From: CAYGGE01 sp966250865
Lineage (GTDB): Bacteria > Patescibacteriota > UBA1384 > CAYGGE01
Assembly (NCBI GenBank): GCA_966250865.1
Contig: CBINIT010000004.1
Location: 1-48,613 of the forward strand
Length of the DNA: 48,613 nt
Direction of reading: 5' to 3'
In this document: positions 32,358 to 39,247 of the stretch, piece after piece
Position numbering within the stretch: position 1 is the stretch's first letter
Layout of the letters: the number at the start of each line of letters is the position of its first letter
Made by a program: the position numbers and the translations under genes
Notes under the pieces: model-generated
Told to the model about the DNA's origin: nothing
What the model saw: only the letters and a program-made list of their open reading frames with translations
The model's database searches: none

Positions 32358-32725
32358 TACAGTACCTCCTCAGCCAGTGAGATGATCTTCATGTAGCCGC
32401 GGTCGCGAAGTTCACGAGCAACCGGTCCGAAGACGCGGCTACCGCGTGGTGTACCATCTTTGTTGATAACGACTGCTGCGTTATCGTCAAAGCGGATTGC
32501 TGAACCATCGTTTCGCTTGTATGGCTTGTGGGTGCGAACGATAACGGCTCGAACAACTTCCTTTCGCTTGACGGTTCCGTTTGGTAAGGCGTCCTTAACA
32601 GCTGCGATAACGAGGTCGCCCAAGCTAGCGGCGTACTTATTGGCGCCACCGATGACCTGGATAACTGAGAGCTCACGAGCTCCTGAGTTATCGGCAACAG
32701 TTAGTCTGGTATACGGTTGAATCAT
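32357..32725 (-). CDS. rplN: 50S ribosomal protein L14
   Basis: L14, 122 residues, highly conserved (MIQPYTRLTVADNSGARELS; ALPNGTVKRKEVVRAVIVRT; IRFDDNAAVVINKDGTPRGS; RVFGPVARELRD). It starts 9 bp after rpsQ. It forms intersubunit bridges with 16S rRNA. Confidence 0.97.
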   Translation of the reverse strand: MIQPYTRLTVADNSGARELSVIQVIGGANKYAASLGDLVIAAVKDALPNGTVKRKEVVRAVIVRTHKPYKRNDGSAIRFDDNAAVVINKDGTPRGSRVFGPVARELRDRGYMKIISLAEEVL

Positions 32726-32734
32726 GTTGAATCC

Positions 32735-32977
32735 TTATTTTTCTTCGCTTTTACCGACAACGCGCCATGATTTGGTTTTGCTGATCGGTCGAGTTTCTTC
32801 GATAGTTACCACGTCGCCAATTTCGTAGGTCGTACCAGCGGTATCGGCTAGGTATTTCTTAGTAACTCGGTACTGCTTGTTGTAAAGCGGATGAACCTTC
32901 ATGCGGTTAACGGCAACAGTAACGGTATTGGTCATCTTAGCGGCGATGACGGTTCCGGTGCGTACTTTTTTAGGCAT
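32735..32977 (-). CDS. rpsQ: 30S ribosomal protein S17
   Basis: S17, an OB-fold protein of the 30S body. The ATG at 32977 has AAGGAG upstream and gives MPKKVRTGTVIAAKMTNTVT, which matches the family start. The product is 80 residues and the end of rpmC overlaps it by 8 nt. Confidence 0.96.
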   Translation of the reverse strand: MPKKVRTGTVIAAKMTNTVTVAVNRMKVHPLYNKQYRVTKKYLADTAGTTYEIGDVVTIEETRPISKTKSWRVVGKSEEK

Positions 32978-33182
32978 TGGAACGCTCCTTTTCATGGAGA
33001 AGGGTTTGGATTCGTGCAACTTGCTTGCGCAGCTTGCTGACACGAGAGACATCTTTTAAGCGACCGAAAGCAAGGTCAACACGGGCTTTCTGGAGGTCTG
33101 CCTGAGCGGTGCTCAATTCGGTTCGGAGCGCCTTGGCGTCCTTCTCGCGTAATTTGGTGAAATCTTGTGTAGTCTTCGCCAT
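32970..33182 (-). CDS. rpmC: 50S ribosomal protein L29
   Basis: L29 at the peptide exit, where SRP and trigger factor dock. The 70 residues form the expected two-helix hairpin (REKDAKALRTELSTAQADLQ; KARVDLAFGRLKDVSRVSKL; RKQVARIQTLLHEKE). It begins 2 bp after rplP. Confidence 0.95.
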   Translation of the reverse strand: MAKTTQDFTKLREKDAKALRTELSTAQADLQKARVDLAFGRLKDVSRVSKLRKQVARIQTLLHEKERSNA

Positions 33183-33184
33183 GA

Positions 33185-33592
33185 TTAATCCTTTACCACG
33201 AATTTGGTTTTAACCGGCAGCTTGTGAGCGGCCAAACGCATTGCTTCTTTTGCCACTTCTTCACTGACGCCAGCCATCTCAAAGAGGTACTGGCCTGGCT
33301 TAACAACAGCGACAAAGTGATCGAGTGGACCTTTACCACCACCCATACCGACTTCCGGTGGACGCTGGGTTACCGGTTTATCAGGGAAAATGCGAATCCA
33401 GACCTCACCACCACGCTTGATATAGCGAGTCATGGCACGTCGGGCAGCTTCAATCTGACGGCTGGTAATCCAGTCTCGTTCGGTTGCCTTTAGACCGAAG
33501 GAACCAAAGGCAATCGTCGTGGTTCGGGTAGCATCGCCACCGCGCTTACCGCGAAACTGTTTTCTGTGTTTTAACTTCTTTGGCAATAACAT
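33185..33592 (-). CDS. rplP: 50S ribosomal protein L16
   Basis: L16 near the peptidyl transferase centre. The 135 residues are typical: MLLPKKLKHRKQFRGKRGGD, then FGSFGLKATERDWITSRQIE, then RRAMTRYIKRGGEVWIRIFP, then PEVGMGGGKGPLDHFVAVVK. It lies 19 bp after rpsC. Confidence 0.97.
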   Translation of the reverse strand: MLLPKKLKHRKQFRGKRGGDATRTTTIAFGSFGLKATERDWITSRQIEAARRAMTRYIKRGGEVWIRIFPDKPVTQRPPEVGMGGGKGPLDHFVAVVKPGQYLFEMAGVSEEVAKEAMRLAAHKLPVKTKFVVKD

Positions 33593-33611
33593 AGCGTTGA
33601 CCTTTTATTTC

Positions 33612-34262
33612 TTAGTTTTCGTCAGGTTGTGATTTTTCGCCTTTGTAAATCCAGACTTTGACACCAATTACACCGAAGGTGGTGTGGGCATCTACCTGGG
33701 CAAAGTCGATATCAGCACGGAAGGTAGAAAGGGGGACCGTGCCCTGTGAGAATTTCTCACTTCGAGCGATTTCTGCACCACCGAGACGACCGGCAACGCC
33801 GATACGGATACCTTTAGCGCCACGTCCCATGGTTCGTTCAATCGCTTGCTTCGAAGCACGTCGGTAGCTGATACGTCGCTCGATCTGGTGGGCAATGTTC
33901 TGAGCAACGATAGCGGCCCATAGGTCACCGTTCTTGATCTCGTGGATATCAACTTTGATCTTGCTGTCAGTCTTAACCTTCTTTGCTAAAGCAACTTTGA
34001 GGGCTTCGACACCAGCGCCAGCGCGACCAATCAAGATACCAGGCTTAGCGGTGTGGATAGTGACAGTGATCTGGTCAGCGTCACGTTTGATGGCAACTGA
34101 TCCAATCGCTGCTTCTTTACCGTAGCTCTTCGCAATGGTGCGACGAATCTGCTGGTCTTCGAGCAAGTAGCGAGCAAAACTGCCTTTTGGGGCAATCCAC
34201 TGACTTCGCCAGTTATTGGTGATACCAAGTCGGATACCAAATGGATTAACTTTTTGACCCAT
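33612..34262 (-). CDS. rpsC: 30S ribosomal protein S3
   Basis: S3 forms the mRNA entry channel with S4 and S5. The 216 residues have the N-terminal MGQKVNPFGIRLGITNNWRS, a KH domain (ITVTIHTAKPGILIGRAGAG) and the C-terminal domain (GRGAKGIRIGVAGRLGGAEI; DFAQVDAHTTFGVIGVKVWI). It overlaps rplV by one base. Confidence 0.97.
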   Translation of the reverse strand: MGQKVNPFGIRLGITNNWRSQWIAPKGSFARYLLEDQQIRRTIAKSYGKEAAIGSVAIKRDADQITVTIHTAKPGILIGRAGAGVEALKVALAKKVKTDSKIKVDIHEIKNGDLWAAIVAQNIAHQIERRISYRRASKQAIERTMGRGAKGIRIGVAGRLGGAEIARSEKFSQGTVPLSTFRADIDFAQVDAHTTFGVIGVKVWIYKGEKSQPDEN

Positions 34263-34759
34263 TACTTACTCCCTTCGGTCGTTTCGGCCGTTGCTTCTTG
34301 AGCTTCAGCGGGTGTTTCAGCTACTTCAGTCACTGGAGCAACGACTTCTTTGGTCTCAGCCTTTTGGCTTGCTTTGGTAGTCTTGCCAAGCTCACGTTTG
34401 TACACTTTACTTGAAGCAATTGCTACTGGTTCGTCGGTAACCTTGATGGTCAGGTGACTCATCTGCTTGACGATCTTTTGGCTGCGGCCTCGGGATTGAG
34501 GAATGTAGCGGCGCATTCGTGGACCTTCGTCAACAGTGATGTGGGAAATGAATAGATTCGCCTTATTAAGCCCCTGTTCGGTCGCAGCAGCTACGGCAGC
34601 TTTAATCGCCTTGCCGATAACACCGCTAGCCAATCGGCTTCGGGTGCCAAGCTCAGCAATAGCTCGACCGGCTGGAAGGCCGCGAACAATGTTGCTGACG
34701 CTGCGCAATTTGCGTGGAGCTTGATGGATGAATCTATGTCGAATGGTTACTTCTGCCAT
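34262..34759 (-). CDS. rplV: 50S ribosomal protein L22 with long C-terminal extension
   Basis: L22 lines the exit tunnel. The core (about 1-115) is standard (FIHQAPRKLRSVSNIVRGLP; FISHITVDEGPRMRRYIPQS; RGRSQKIVKQMSHLTIKV). Beyond it some 50 residues rich in Ala, Glu, Lys and Thr extend the protein to 165 (KAETKEVVAPVTEVAETPAE). Usual bacterial L22 is about 110 residues. Confidence 0.96.
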   Translation of the reverse strand: MAEVTIRHRFIHQAPRKLRSVSNIVRGLPAGRAIAELGTRSRLASGVIGKAIKAAVAAATEQGLNKANLFISHITVDEGPRMRRYIPQSRGRSQKIVKQMSHLTIKVTDEPVAIASSKVYKRELGKTTKASQKAETKEVVAPVTEVAETPAEAQEATAETTEGSK

Positions 34760-34767
34760 ATTATTCC

Positions 34768-35055
34768 TTATCCGTTCTTAGCCTGCTCTTTAGCCATTTT
34801 ACCGCCGTGACGACGAAACGTGCGTGTAGGAGAAAATTCACCGAGCTTGTGGCCAACCATGTCTTCAGTTACGAAAACAGAGGTGAATGCGCGACCATTG
34901 TGAACAGCGAAAGTAAGACCAACCATGTCAGGGAAAATGGTGCTGGCGCGTGACCAAGTTTTGATGGCAGTTTTGCTACCACTTTCCTTGGCTTTTTGAA
35001 CCTTAAGTTCAAGTTTTGGATCGATGAATGGACCTTTTTTCAGTGATCGTGCCAT
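34768..35055 (-). CDS. rpsS: 30S ribosomal protein S19
   Basis: S19 of the 30S head, 95 residues: MARSLKKGPFIDPKLELKVQ, then WSRASTIFPDMVGLTFAVHN, then VTEDMVGHKLGEFSPTRTFR. It lies 9 bp after rplB and 8 bp before rplV. Confidence 0.97.
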   Translation of the reverse strand: MARSLKKGPFIDPKLELKVQKAKESGSKTAIKTWSRASTIFPDMVGLTFAVHNGRAFTSVFVTEDMVGHKLGEFSPTRTFRRHGGKMAKEQAKNG

Positions 35056-35064
35056 AATACTTCC

Positions 35065-35904
35065 TTATCGTTTGCTACCGCGGCGGCGCAAAATGAACTT
35101 ATCGGTTCGTTTGTTACGACGAGTCTTTTTACCAAGTGCTGGTTTACCCCAAGGGGTTTTTGGATAGCGAAGACCGATTGGGTTGTTACCTTCACCACCA
35201 CCATGAGGGTGAGCAGCAGGGTGCATCACCTTACCGCGGACAGTTGGTCGAATACCCATGTGGCGTTTGCGACCAGCTTTGGCGATACGGATAGCGCTGT
35301 GACTTGAGTTGCTGACCTCGCCAATGGATCCGTAGCCCGCACTGTGAATGCGTCGGACTTCACCACTTGGCATGCGAACTTGGACGTAGACACCATCATC
35401 TTCTTTAGCGAGGATGGTGGCGCTGGTACCAGCAGAGCGGACAGCTCGAGCACGGCTTCCAGGAGTCATCTCGATATCATGGATCTGGATACCGGTAGGA
35501 ATATTCGCCAGTTTCATGCGGTTGCCAACGATAATATCGGCAGTTTCGCTACCAATGATAACCGCACCCACGGCAAGCTTATCAGGGGCAACAATGTATG
35601 CTTTCTCGCCTGATTCAAAACTGACGAGAGCAATCCAAGCGCTGCGGTTTGGGTCATATTCGATAGCAGCAACAGTAGCTGGCTTGTCGAGATACTTATC
35701 GAGCGAAGAAATAACTCGGTAGGCACGCTTTGCACCACCGCCACGGTGACGGACAGTGAGCTTACCGGAATTATTGCGTCCGGCGTGCTTTTTCAAAGAG
35801 ACGAGGAGTGACTTTTCTGGTGCCTTTTTGGTCAGGACTGAAAAATCAGGATATGACATTCCTCGGCGTGCTTCGGTTGTTGGTTTGACAACTTTTACTG
35901 GCAT
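35065..35904 (-). CDS. rplB: 50S ribosomal protein L2
   Basis: L2 is needed for subunit joining and peptidyl transfer. The 279 residues are well conserved, including GRNNSGKLTVRHRGGGAKRA, IEYDPNRSAWIALVSFESGE, and the catalytic-histidine region RPTVRGKVMHPAAHPHGGGE followed by GNNPIGLRYPKTPWGKPALG. It lies between rplW and rpsS. Confidence 0.97.
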   Translation of the reverse strand: MPVKVVKPTTEARRGMSYPDFSVLTKKAPEKSLLVSLKKHAGRNNSGKLTVRHRGGGAKRAYRVISSLDKYLDKPATVAAIEYDPNRSAWIALVSFESGEKAYIVAPDKLAVGAVIIGSETADIIVGNRMKLANIPTGIQIHDIEMTPGSRARAVRSAGTSATILAKEDDGVYVQVRMPSGEVRRIHSAGYGSIGEVSNSSHSAIRIAKAGRKRHMGIRPTVRGKVMHPAAHPHGGGEGNNPIGLRYPKTPWGKPALGKKTRRNKRTDKFILRRRGSKR

Positions 35905-35923
35905 ATTCGTATCCTTTTAGGGT

Positions 35924-36244
35924 TTACTTCTTCGCGTCTTTCGCGTCGTCCTTTTTCTTTTCGTCAGCAGCTTCTTCAAGCTCAAAATCTTTGATCTTTT
36001 GGCCAGCTTTGACGGTGACAAAGGCTTTCTTCCAGTCTTTCTCGTGGCCGATGCCAGTCTTGCGACGAACCATTTGACCATTGACGTTCTGGGTTCGGAC
36101 GCCAGTGACGGTTACGCCATAGAGAGAGGCAACAGCTTTTCGGATTTCTGAACTGGTGGCAGTTGGCAGTACGGCAAAGGTGTAAACGCCGGTAGCTGCC
36201 TGGGCCAAGGACTTTTCAGTGATAATTGGTTTCTCAATAATCAT
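35924..36244 (-). CDS. rplW: 50S ribosomal protein L23
   Basis: L23 at the tunnel exit, docking site for trigger factor and SRP. The 106 residues include IIEKPIITEKSLAQAATGVY, then EIRKAVASLYGVTVTGVRTQ, then a lysine/aspartate-rich tail (EKKKDDAKDAKK). It lies 9 bp after rplD. Confidence 0.95.
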   Translation of the reverse strand: MIIEKPIITEKSLAQAATGVYTFAVLPTATSSEIRKAVASLYGVTVTGVRTQNVNGQMVRRKTGIGHEKDWKKAFVTVKAGQKIKDFELEEAADEKKKDDAKDAKK

Positions 36245-36253
36245 GGCTTAACC

Positions 36254-36913
36254 TTACTTCTCAGCTTTTTCAACTGGTTTAACGGTTTTGTTGACGCGTT
36301 GCTCAAGAATGGGCATGGCATCGCTGGTCATCAAGACTTGACGGAAACTCAAGAGGTCGTAGACATTGAGATCTGAAGCGGTCGTGACAGCAGCGTAGGG
36401 GAGGTTCTGAGCAGCTTGAAGAAGGGTTGCGTCGTTGCTAGCGGTAACGATCAGGATTGAACGAGCATCGTTTTTGATCTTCTGCAAGATTGCGTGAATC
36501 TCTTTGGTTTTTGGTGCATTTAACGTTAATGCTTCGATAACCTGGAGTTCGCCAGCGGCTGCTTTAGCAGAAACGGCCATGCTCAAGGCAAGTCGCTTCA
36601 TGCGTTCTGGCATGCGGAGGCTGTAGTTTCGGTCATTACGAGGACCAAAGGTAATACCACCACCAACCCAGATAGGTGAACGGCTTGAACCGGCACGAGC
36701 GCGGCCAGTTCCTTTTTGCTTCCAAGGCTTGCGACCGCCACCGCGAACCTCACCTCGAGTTTTGGTGTGGGCATTAGCGGTGCGCTGGTTGGCAAGATAG
36801 GTAACTACGGCCTGGTGCAGCAACTCTTTCTTTGGTTCGGTAGCAAGTGCTGTTGGCAGGTCGAGCTGACCTTTCTTGGTTCCGTCGGTTGTGATGATGT
36901 TAACTTTAGGCAT
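36254..36913 (-). CDS. rplD: 50S ribosomal protein L4
   Basis: L4 lines the tunnel constriction and in some bacteria represses the S10 operon. The long basic loop is present (TKTRGEVRGGGRKPWKQKGT; GRARAGSSRSPIWVGGGITF; GPRNDRNYSLRMPERMKRLA). The ATG at 36913 has GAGG at good spacing; an in-frame GTG at 36919 is the alternative. The gene overlaps the end of rplC by 8 nt. Confidence 0.96.
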   Translation of the reverse strand: MPKVNIITTDGTKKGQLDLPTALATEPKKELLHQAVVTYLANQRTANAHTKTRGEVRGGGRKPWKQKGTGRARAGSSRSPIWVGGGITFGPRNDRNYSLRMPERMKRLALSMAVSAKAAAGELQVIEALTLNAPKTKEIHAILQKIKNDARSILIVTASNDATLLQAAQNLPYAAVTTASDLNVYDLLSFRQVLMTSDAMPILEQRVNKTVKPVEKAEK

Positions 36914-37523
36914 TTTCACGTCCTCGTACTTCTACGACTGATCCACGTGGTCCAGGGACGGCACCCTTAACGAGAAGCACGTTCTTATCTGGGTGGACTT
37001 CAATAACTTCGAGCTTTTGAACGGTAACGCGATCGGCGCCAAGGTGACCTGGCATGCGCTTACCTTTTACGACACGCTGAGGGAACATTTGGCCGATTGA
37101 ACCAGGCTTACGGTGGTGATCGGAACCGTGAGTCTCAGGACCTCGGCTGAAACCATGACGCTTGATAACGCCAGCATAGCCTTTACCCTTTGAGGTGCCA
37201 GTAATATCTACGAAGTCGCCTGGAGTAAAGCTGGTTACGTCCACTGAAGAGGCAACGGCTGGAAGCTCTCCGGTAGTCTTGAACTCGCTGAGTTCACTGA
37301 CCACGGCATCGATACCTGCAGCTTTAAGCTGACCGGTAAGAGGCTTGCTGATCTTTTTCTTGTTGCCGAAGCCAAGAATGACAGCCTGGTAGCCATCTTT
37401 TTCTGGAGTTCGGTGACCAACAACAAAGTTTGGTGCCGCTTCAATTGCGGTAACGGGAACCATGTTGCCACCAGCGGTGAAAACTTGGGTCATGCCGATT
37501 TTTTTGCCGAGAATTGCTTTCAT
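36906..37523 (-). CDS. rplC: 50S ribosomal protein L3
   Basis: L3 is an early 50S assembly protein. The ATG at 37523, with AAGGACA upstream, gives the family start MKAILGKKIGMTQVFTAGGN and 205 residues. The loop region (KGKGYAGVIKRHGFSRGPET; HGSDHHRKPGSIGQMFPQRV; KGKRMPGHLGADRVTVQKLE) is intact. A longer frame to 37694 runs through the promoter and is not coding. Here rplC, not rpsJ, is the first gene of the S10 operon. Confidence 0.97.
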   Translation of the reverse strand: MKAILGKKIGMTQVFTAGGNMVPVTAIEAAPNFVVGHRTPEKDGYQAVILGFGNKKKISKPLTGQLKAAGIDAVVSELSEFKTTGELPAVASSVDVTSFTPGDFVDITGTSKGKGYAGVIKRHGFSRGPETHGSDHHRKPGSIGQMFPQRVVKGKRMPGHLGADRVTVQKLEVIEVHPDKNVLLVKGAVPGPRGSVVEVRGRENA

Positions 37524-37553
37524 TACAGTGTCCTTAGCGTTAACTCGCTGTGC

Positions 37554-37559
37554 ATTATA
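37554..37559 (-). promoter_or_regulatory. Possible second (proximal) promoter of rplC
   Basis: A perfect TATAAT on the minus strand lies 30 nt before the rplC ATG. The -35 at 17-nt spacing (TCTTTA) is weak, so this is less certain than the distal promoter. Confidence 0.4.
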
Positions 37560-37593
37560 ACGTTTTTTTACAGGAATAAAGATGGTCGGGAAG

Positions 37594-37614
37594 CTTTTCG
37601 ATTGGGACGAAAAG
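37594..37614 (-). promoter_or_regulatory. Hairpin in the S10-operon leader
   Basis: CTTTTCG - 7 nt - CGAAAAG in the leader between the distal promoter and rplC. It could take part in autogenous control of the operon; there is no direct evidence. Confidence 0.4.
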
Positions 37615-37664
37615 TTATCCTGACCTCGATCCTGTCGAAACCAGTATTTTACTCTATCTTGACT

Positions 37665-37694
37665 ACTATACCATAGCAGACGGAGAACTGTCAA
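37665..37694 (-). promoter_or_regulatory. Distal promoter of the S10 operon
   Basis: TTGACA - 18 nt - TATAGT on the minus strand, giving a leader of about 135 nt before rplC. Confidence 0.75.
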
Positions 37695-37787
37695 CAGGTT
37701 GCAGCGTACTATCGATCATTGAGATCTTCATTGCTACGTAGCAGTGCTCGATTGGGTCGAGAACTCTTACCTAGCAAATCAAATAAG

Positions 37788-37806
37788 CTGGCGGAGAGGC
37801 AGGGAT
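37788..37806. repeat. 19-bp copy of the tRNA-Ser 3' end
   Basis: CTGGCGGAGAGGCAGGGAT is identical to 37966-37984, which includes the CCA end, acceptor and part of the T arm of tRNA-Ser. The following bases do not fold into a tRNA, so this is a fragment: a decayed duplicate or an attachment-site-like remnant. Confidence 0.75.
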
Positions 37807-37966
37807 GACGCTCGCAAGCTCGCTATTCCGCTACAGCAGTGCTCGAAACAAGTTTCTGCGCGCTGCTTTGCTTACGAACCCTTCGCTCACGTTGTTCGCT
37901 GAGCGTTCTCATCGTACCACCTATCTGCAGACCACTTCTGCTCACCGACGGCGAGCAAAACTGGTC
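37807..37966. other. Non-coding structured spacer with three hairpins
   Basis: From rplC to tRNA-Ser (37524-37966) no gene is credible. Downstream of tRNA-Ser on its own strand three hairpins follow: 37928-37968 (19-nt arms, one mismatch and two wobbles, beginning in the tRNA CCA), 37884-37905 (CGCTCA / TGAGCG) and 37835-37867 (AGCAG / CTGCT enclosing GAAAC / GTTTC). The 12-mer AGCAGTGCTCGA also occurs twice (near 37740 and 37835). No T-run follows the first hairpin. Confidence 0.6.
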
Positions 37967-38056
37967 TGGCGGAGAGGCAGGGATTCGAACCCTGGAAGCC
38001 CGTAAAGGCTTAACACGTTAGCAGTGTGCCGCTTTCGACCACTCAGCCACCTCTCC
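37967..38056 (-). tRNA. tRNA-Ser (GCT)
   Basis: Class II tRNA of 90 nt with a long variable arm; acceptor GGAGAGG / CCTCTCC, anticodon loop CTGCTAA (anticodon GCT), T-loop TTCGAAT and encoded CCA. Last of a three-tRNA cluster. Confidence 0.95.
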
Positions 38057-38086
38057 TCAGGATCAATCAATTTTCAAAGAAGCGAC

Positions 38087-38164
38087 TGGCGGACCCGACC
38101 GGATTCGAACCGGCGATCTCCTCCGTGACAGGGAGGCGCTTTGAACCAGCTAAGCTACGGGTCC
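38087..38164 (-). tRNA. tRNA-Asp (GTC)
   Basis: Acceptor GGACCCG / CGGGTCC, anticodon stem CCTCC / GGAGG with loop CTGTCAC (anticodon GTC), T-loop TTCGAAT and encoded CCA. Confidence 0.95.
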
Positions 38165-38214
38165 ATCGAGTGAACAGAGTAATAATAGCAAAAGAACGCA
38201 CAACAATCAATGGA

Positions 38215-38289
38215 TGGAGCGGGAGACCGGGTTCGAACCGGCGACCTCTTCCTTGGGAAGGAAGCATTCTACCACTGAACTACTCCCGC
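38215..38289 (-). tRNA. tRNA-Gly (CCC)
   Basis: Acceptor GCGGGAG / CTCCCGC, anticodon stem CTTCC / GGAAG with loop TTCCCAA (anticodon CCC), T-loop TTCGAAC and encoded CCA. First of the cluster after its promoter. Confidence 0.95.
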
Positions 38290-38302
38290 TAATTCATGGC
38301 TG

Positions 38303-38331
38303 ATCTTACCAAAAACTGGAGAACGAGACAA
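38303..38331 (-). promoter_or_regulatory. Promoter of the Gly-Asp-Ser tRNA cluster
   Basis: TTGTCT - 17 nt - TAAGAT on the minus strand; the -10 ends 13 nt before the tRNA-Gly 5' end. Confidence 0.7.
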
Positions 38332-38354
38332 TAGTCGAATGGCGTTACGTATCG

Positions 38355-38360
38355 TATACT
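38355..38360 (+). promoter_or_regulatory. -10 element of the DUF192 gene, leaderless arrangement
   Basis: TATACT ends 6 nt before the ATG at 38367. The -35 at 17 nt is weak and there is no Shine-Dalgarno sequence. Confidence 0.5.
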
Positions 38361-38366
38361 AAAGTT

Positions 38367-38831
38367 ATGACAACTATTTCACATAAACCCAACAAGACAC
38401 TATTAGCCTTTTACGTTTCAGCTTCACTTATCCTTATTTTAGTGGCCGTGGTGTACTTAATTAATTCGGTGATCATGGATCGTGAATTGCGTCTTGGTTC
38501 GTGTCGCATGACAACAGAGCTTGCGCTAACTGACGGCGAGAAGGCGAAGGGGTTGGCAGGACGAAGCGAAATCGCCGCAAACCTCGCCATGGTATTTCCA
38601 TTCGATAATGAAAAGCCATTGTTTTGGATGAAGGGTATGTTGGTGCCGATCGATATTGTTTGGGTTGATGGTGATACTGTAGTAGCGGTGGATCAGAAGC
38701 TACCTGCTGACGATGGCGTGGCCCACTACTACCCGCCCTCGCCAATTGATTGGGTGGTCGAAGTAGCGGCCGGTCGTGCGGCGGCTTGTGGTGTCGAAAA
38801 AGGTACAAAGATTTATGGTCTGACTTCTTGA
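38367..38831 (+). CDS. DUF192 family membrane-anchored protein
   Basis: A 154-residue protein with one N-terminal membrane segment (LLAFYVSASLILILVAVVYL) and a DUF192 domain outside the membrane. Family landmarks are the KAKGLAGRSEI stretch, the FWMKGMLVPIDIVWVDGDTV core and the VVEVAAGRAAACGVEKGTKI end. The biochemical function of DUF192 is not established. The gene is divergent from the tRNA cluster, has a leaderless-type start and ends 36 bp before tRNA-Thr, whose promoter overlaps its stop codon. Confidence 0.85.
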   Translation: MTTISHKPNKTLLAFYVSASLILILVAVVYLINSVIMDRELRLGSCRMTTELALTDGEKAKGLAGRSEIAANLAMVFPFDNEKPLFWMKGMLVPIDIVWVDGDTVVAVDQKLPADDGVAHYYPPSPIDWVVEVAAGRAAACGVEKGTKIYGLTS

Positions 38832-38856
38832 AATCTATCGTTAATTATGGTTTACT
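38828..38856 (+). promoter_or_regulatory. Promoter of the tRNA-Thr unit
   Basis: TTGAAA - 17 nt - TTTACT, with the -35 overlapping the stop codon of the DUF192 gene; the expected start is about 5 nt before the tRNA. Confidence 0.55.
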
Positions 38857-38867
38857 TAAGCGTACGA

Positions 38868-38942
38868 GCCGCCTTAGCTCAGCGGTAGAGCGGCGCTTTC
38901 GTAAAGCGTAGGTCCGGGGTTCAAGTCCCCGAGGCGGCTCCA
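38868..38942 (+). tRNA. tRNA-Thr (CGT)
   Basis: Acceptor GCCGCCT / AGGCGGC, anticodon loop TTCGTAA (anticodon CGT), T-loop TTCAAGT and encoded CCA. The next ATG follows 7 nt after the CCA and no terminator separates them, so it is probably the first part of a mixed tRNA-mRNA transcript. Confidence 0.95.
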
Positions 38943-38949
38943 TTCTATT

Positions 38950-39228
38950 ATGATACATTACCTCTTTCGTTCTCGATATCGTTTCGCCATTCTTGGCATC
39001 TGTAGCGCTCTTGCTGGACTTTGGTATGCTTGGTACCGAACTGACCAAATCATGAGCATCAGTCCGTTGCTCTATGCTTCGTTTTTGGTCATTATGAATC
39101 TTTTCCTGGCATACTATGCATCCACACGACACACTATTATCACTCGCTACCTTTTTCTCTTTAGCTACGCTATCATAGTTCTAGTTACGTATAACCTAGT
39201 GATTTTGGTCCGCGGAATTACCCTTTAG
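38950..39228 (+). CDS. Small three-helix membrane protein
   Basis: Not recognised. The 92 residues contain about three hydrophobic segments (FAILGICSALAGLWYAWY; ISPLLYASFLVIMNLFLAYY; YLFLFSYAIIVLVTYNLVIL). It has no ribosome site; the tRNA-Thr 3' end lies only 7 nt upstream, so tRNA processing would leave an mRNA starting close to the ATG. The glycosyltransferase gene follows after 19 bp, suggesting a joint role at the membrane. Confidence 0.65.
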   Translation: MIHYLFRSRYRFAILGICSALAGLWYAWYRTDQIMSISPLLYASFLVIMNLFLAYYASTRHTIITRYLFLFSYAIIVLVTYNLVILVRGITL

Positions 39229-39247
39229 TTTGTTTGTAAGGAGCGCT

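Noticed and set aside
37524..37694. 58-residue N-terminal extension of L3
   Set aside because: The stretch contains the distal promoter and leader hairpin; the ATG at 37523 matches the conserved start of the family.
37805..38292. Several open frames of 60-90 codons around the tRNA cluster
   Set aside because: They run through tRNA genes and hairpins and have no plausible ribosome sites or family features.
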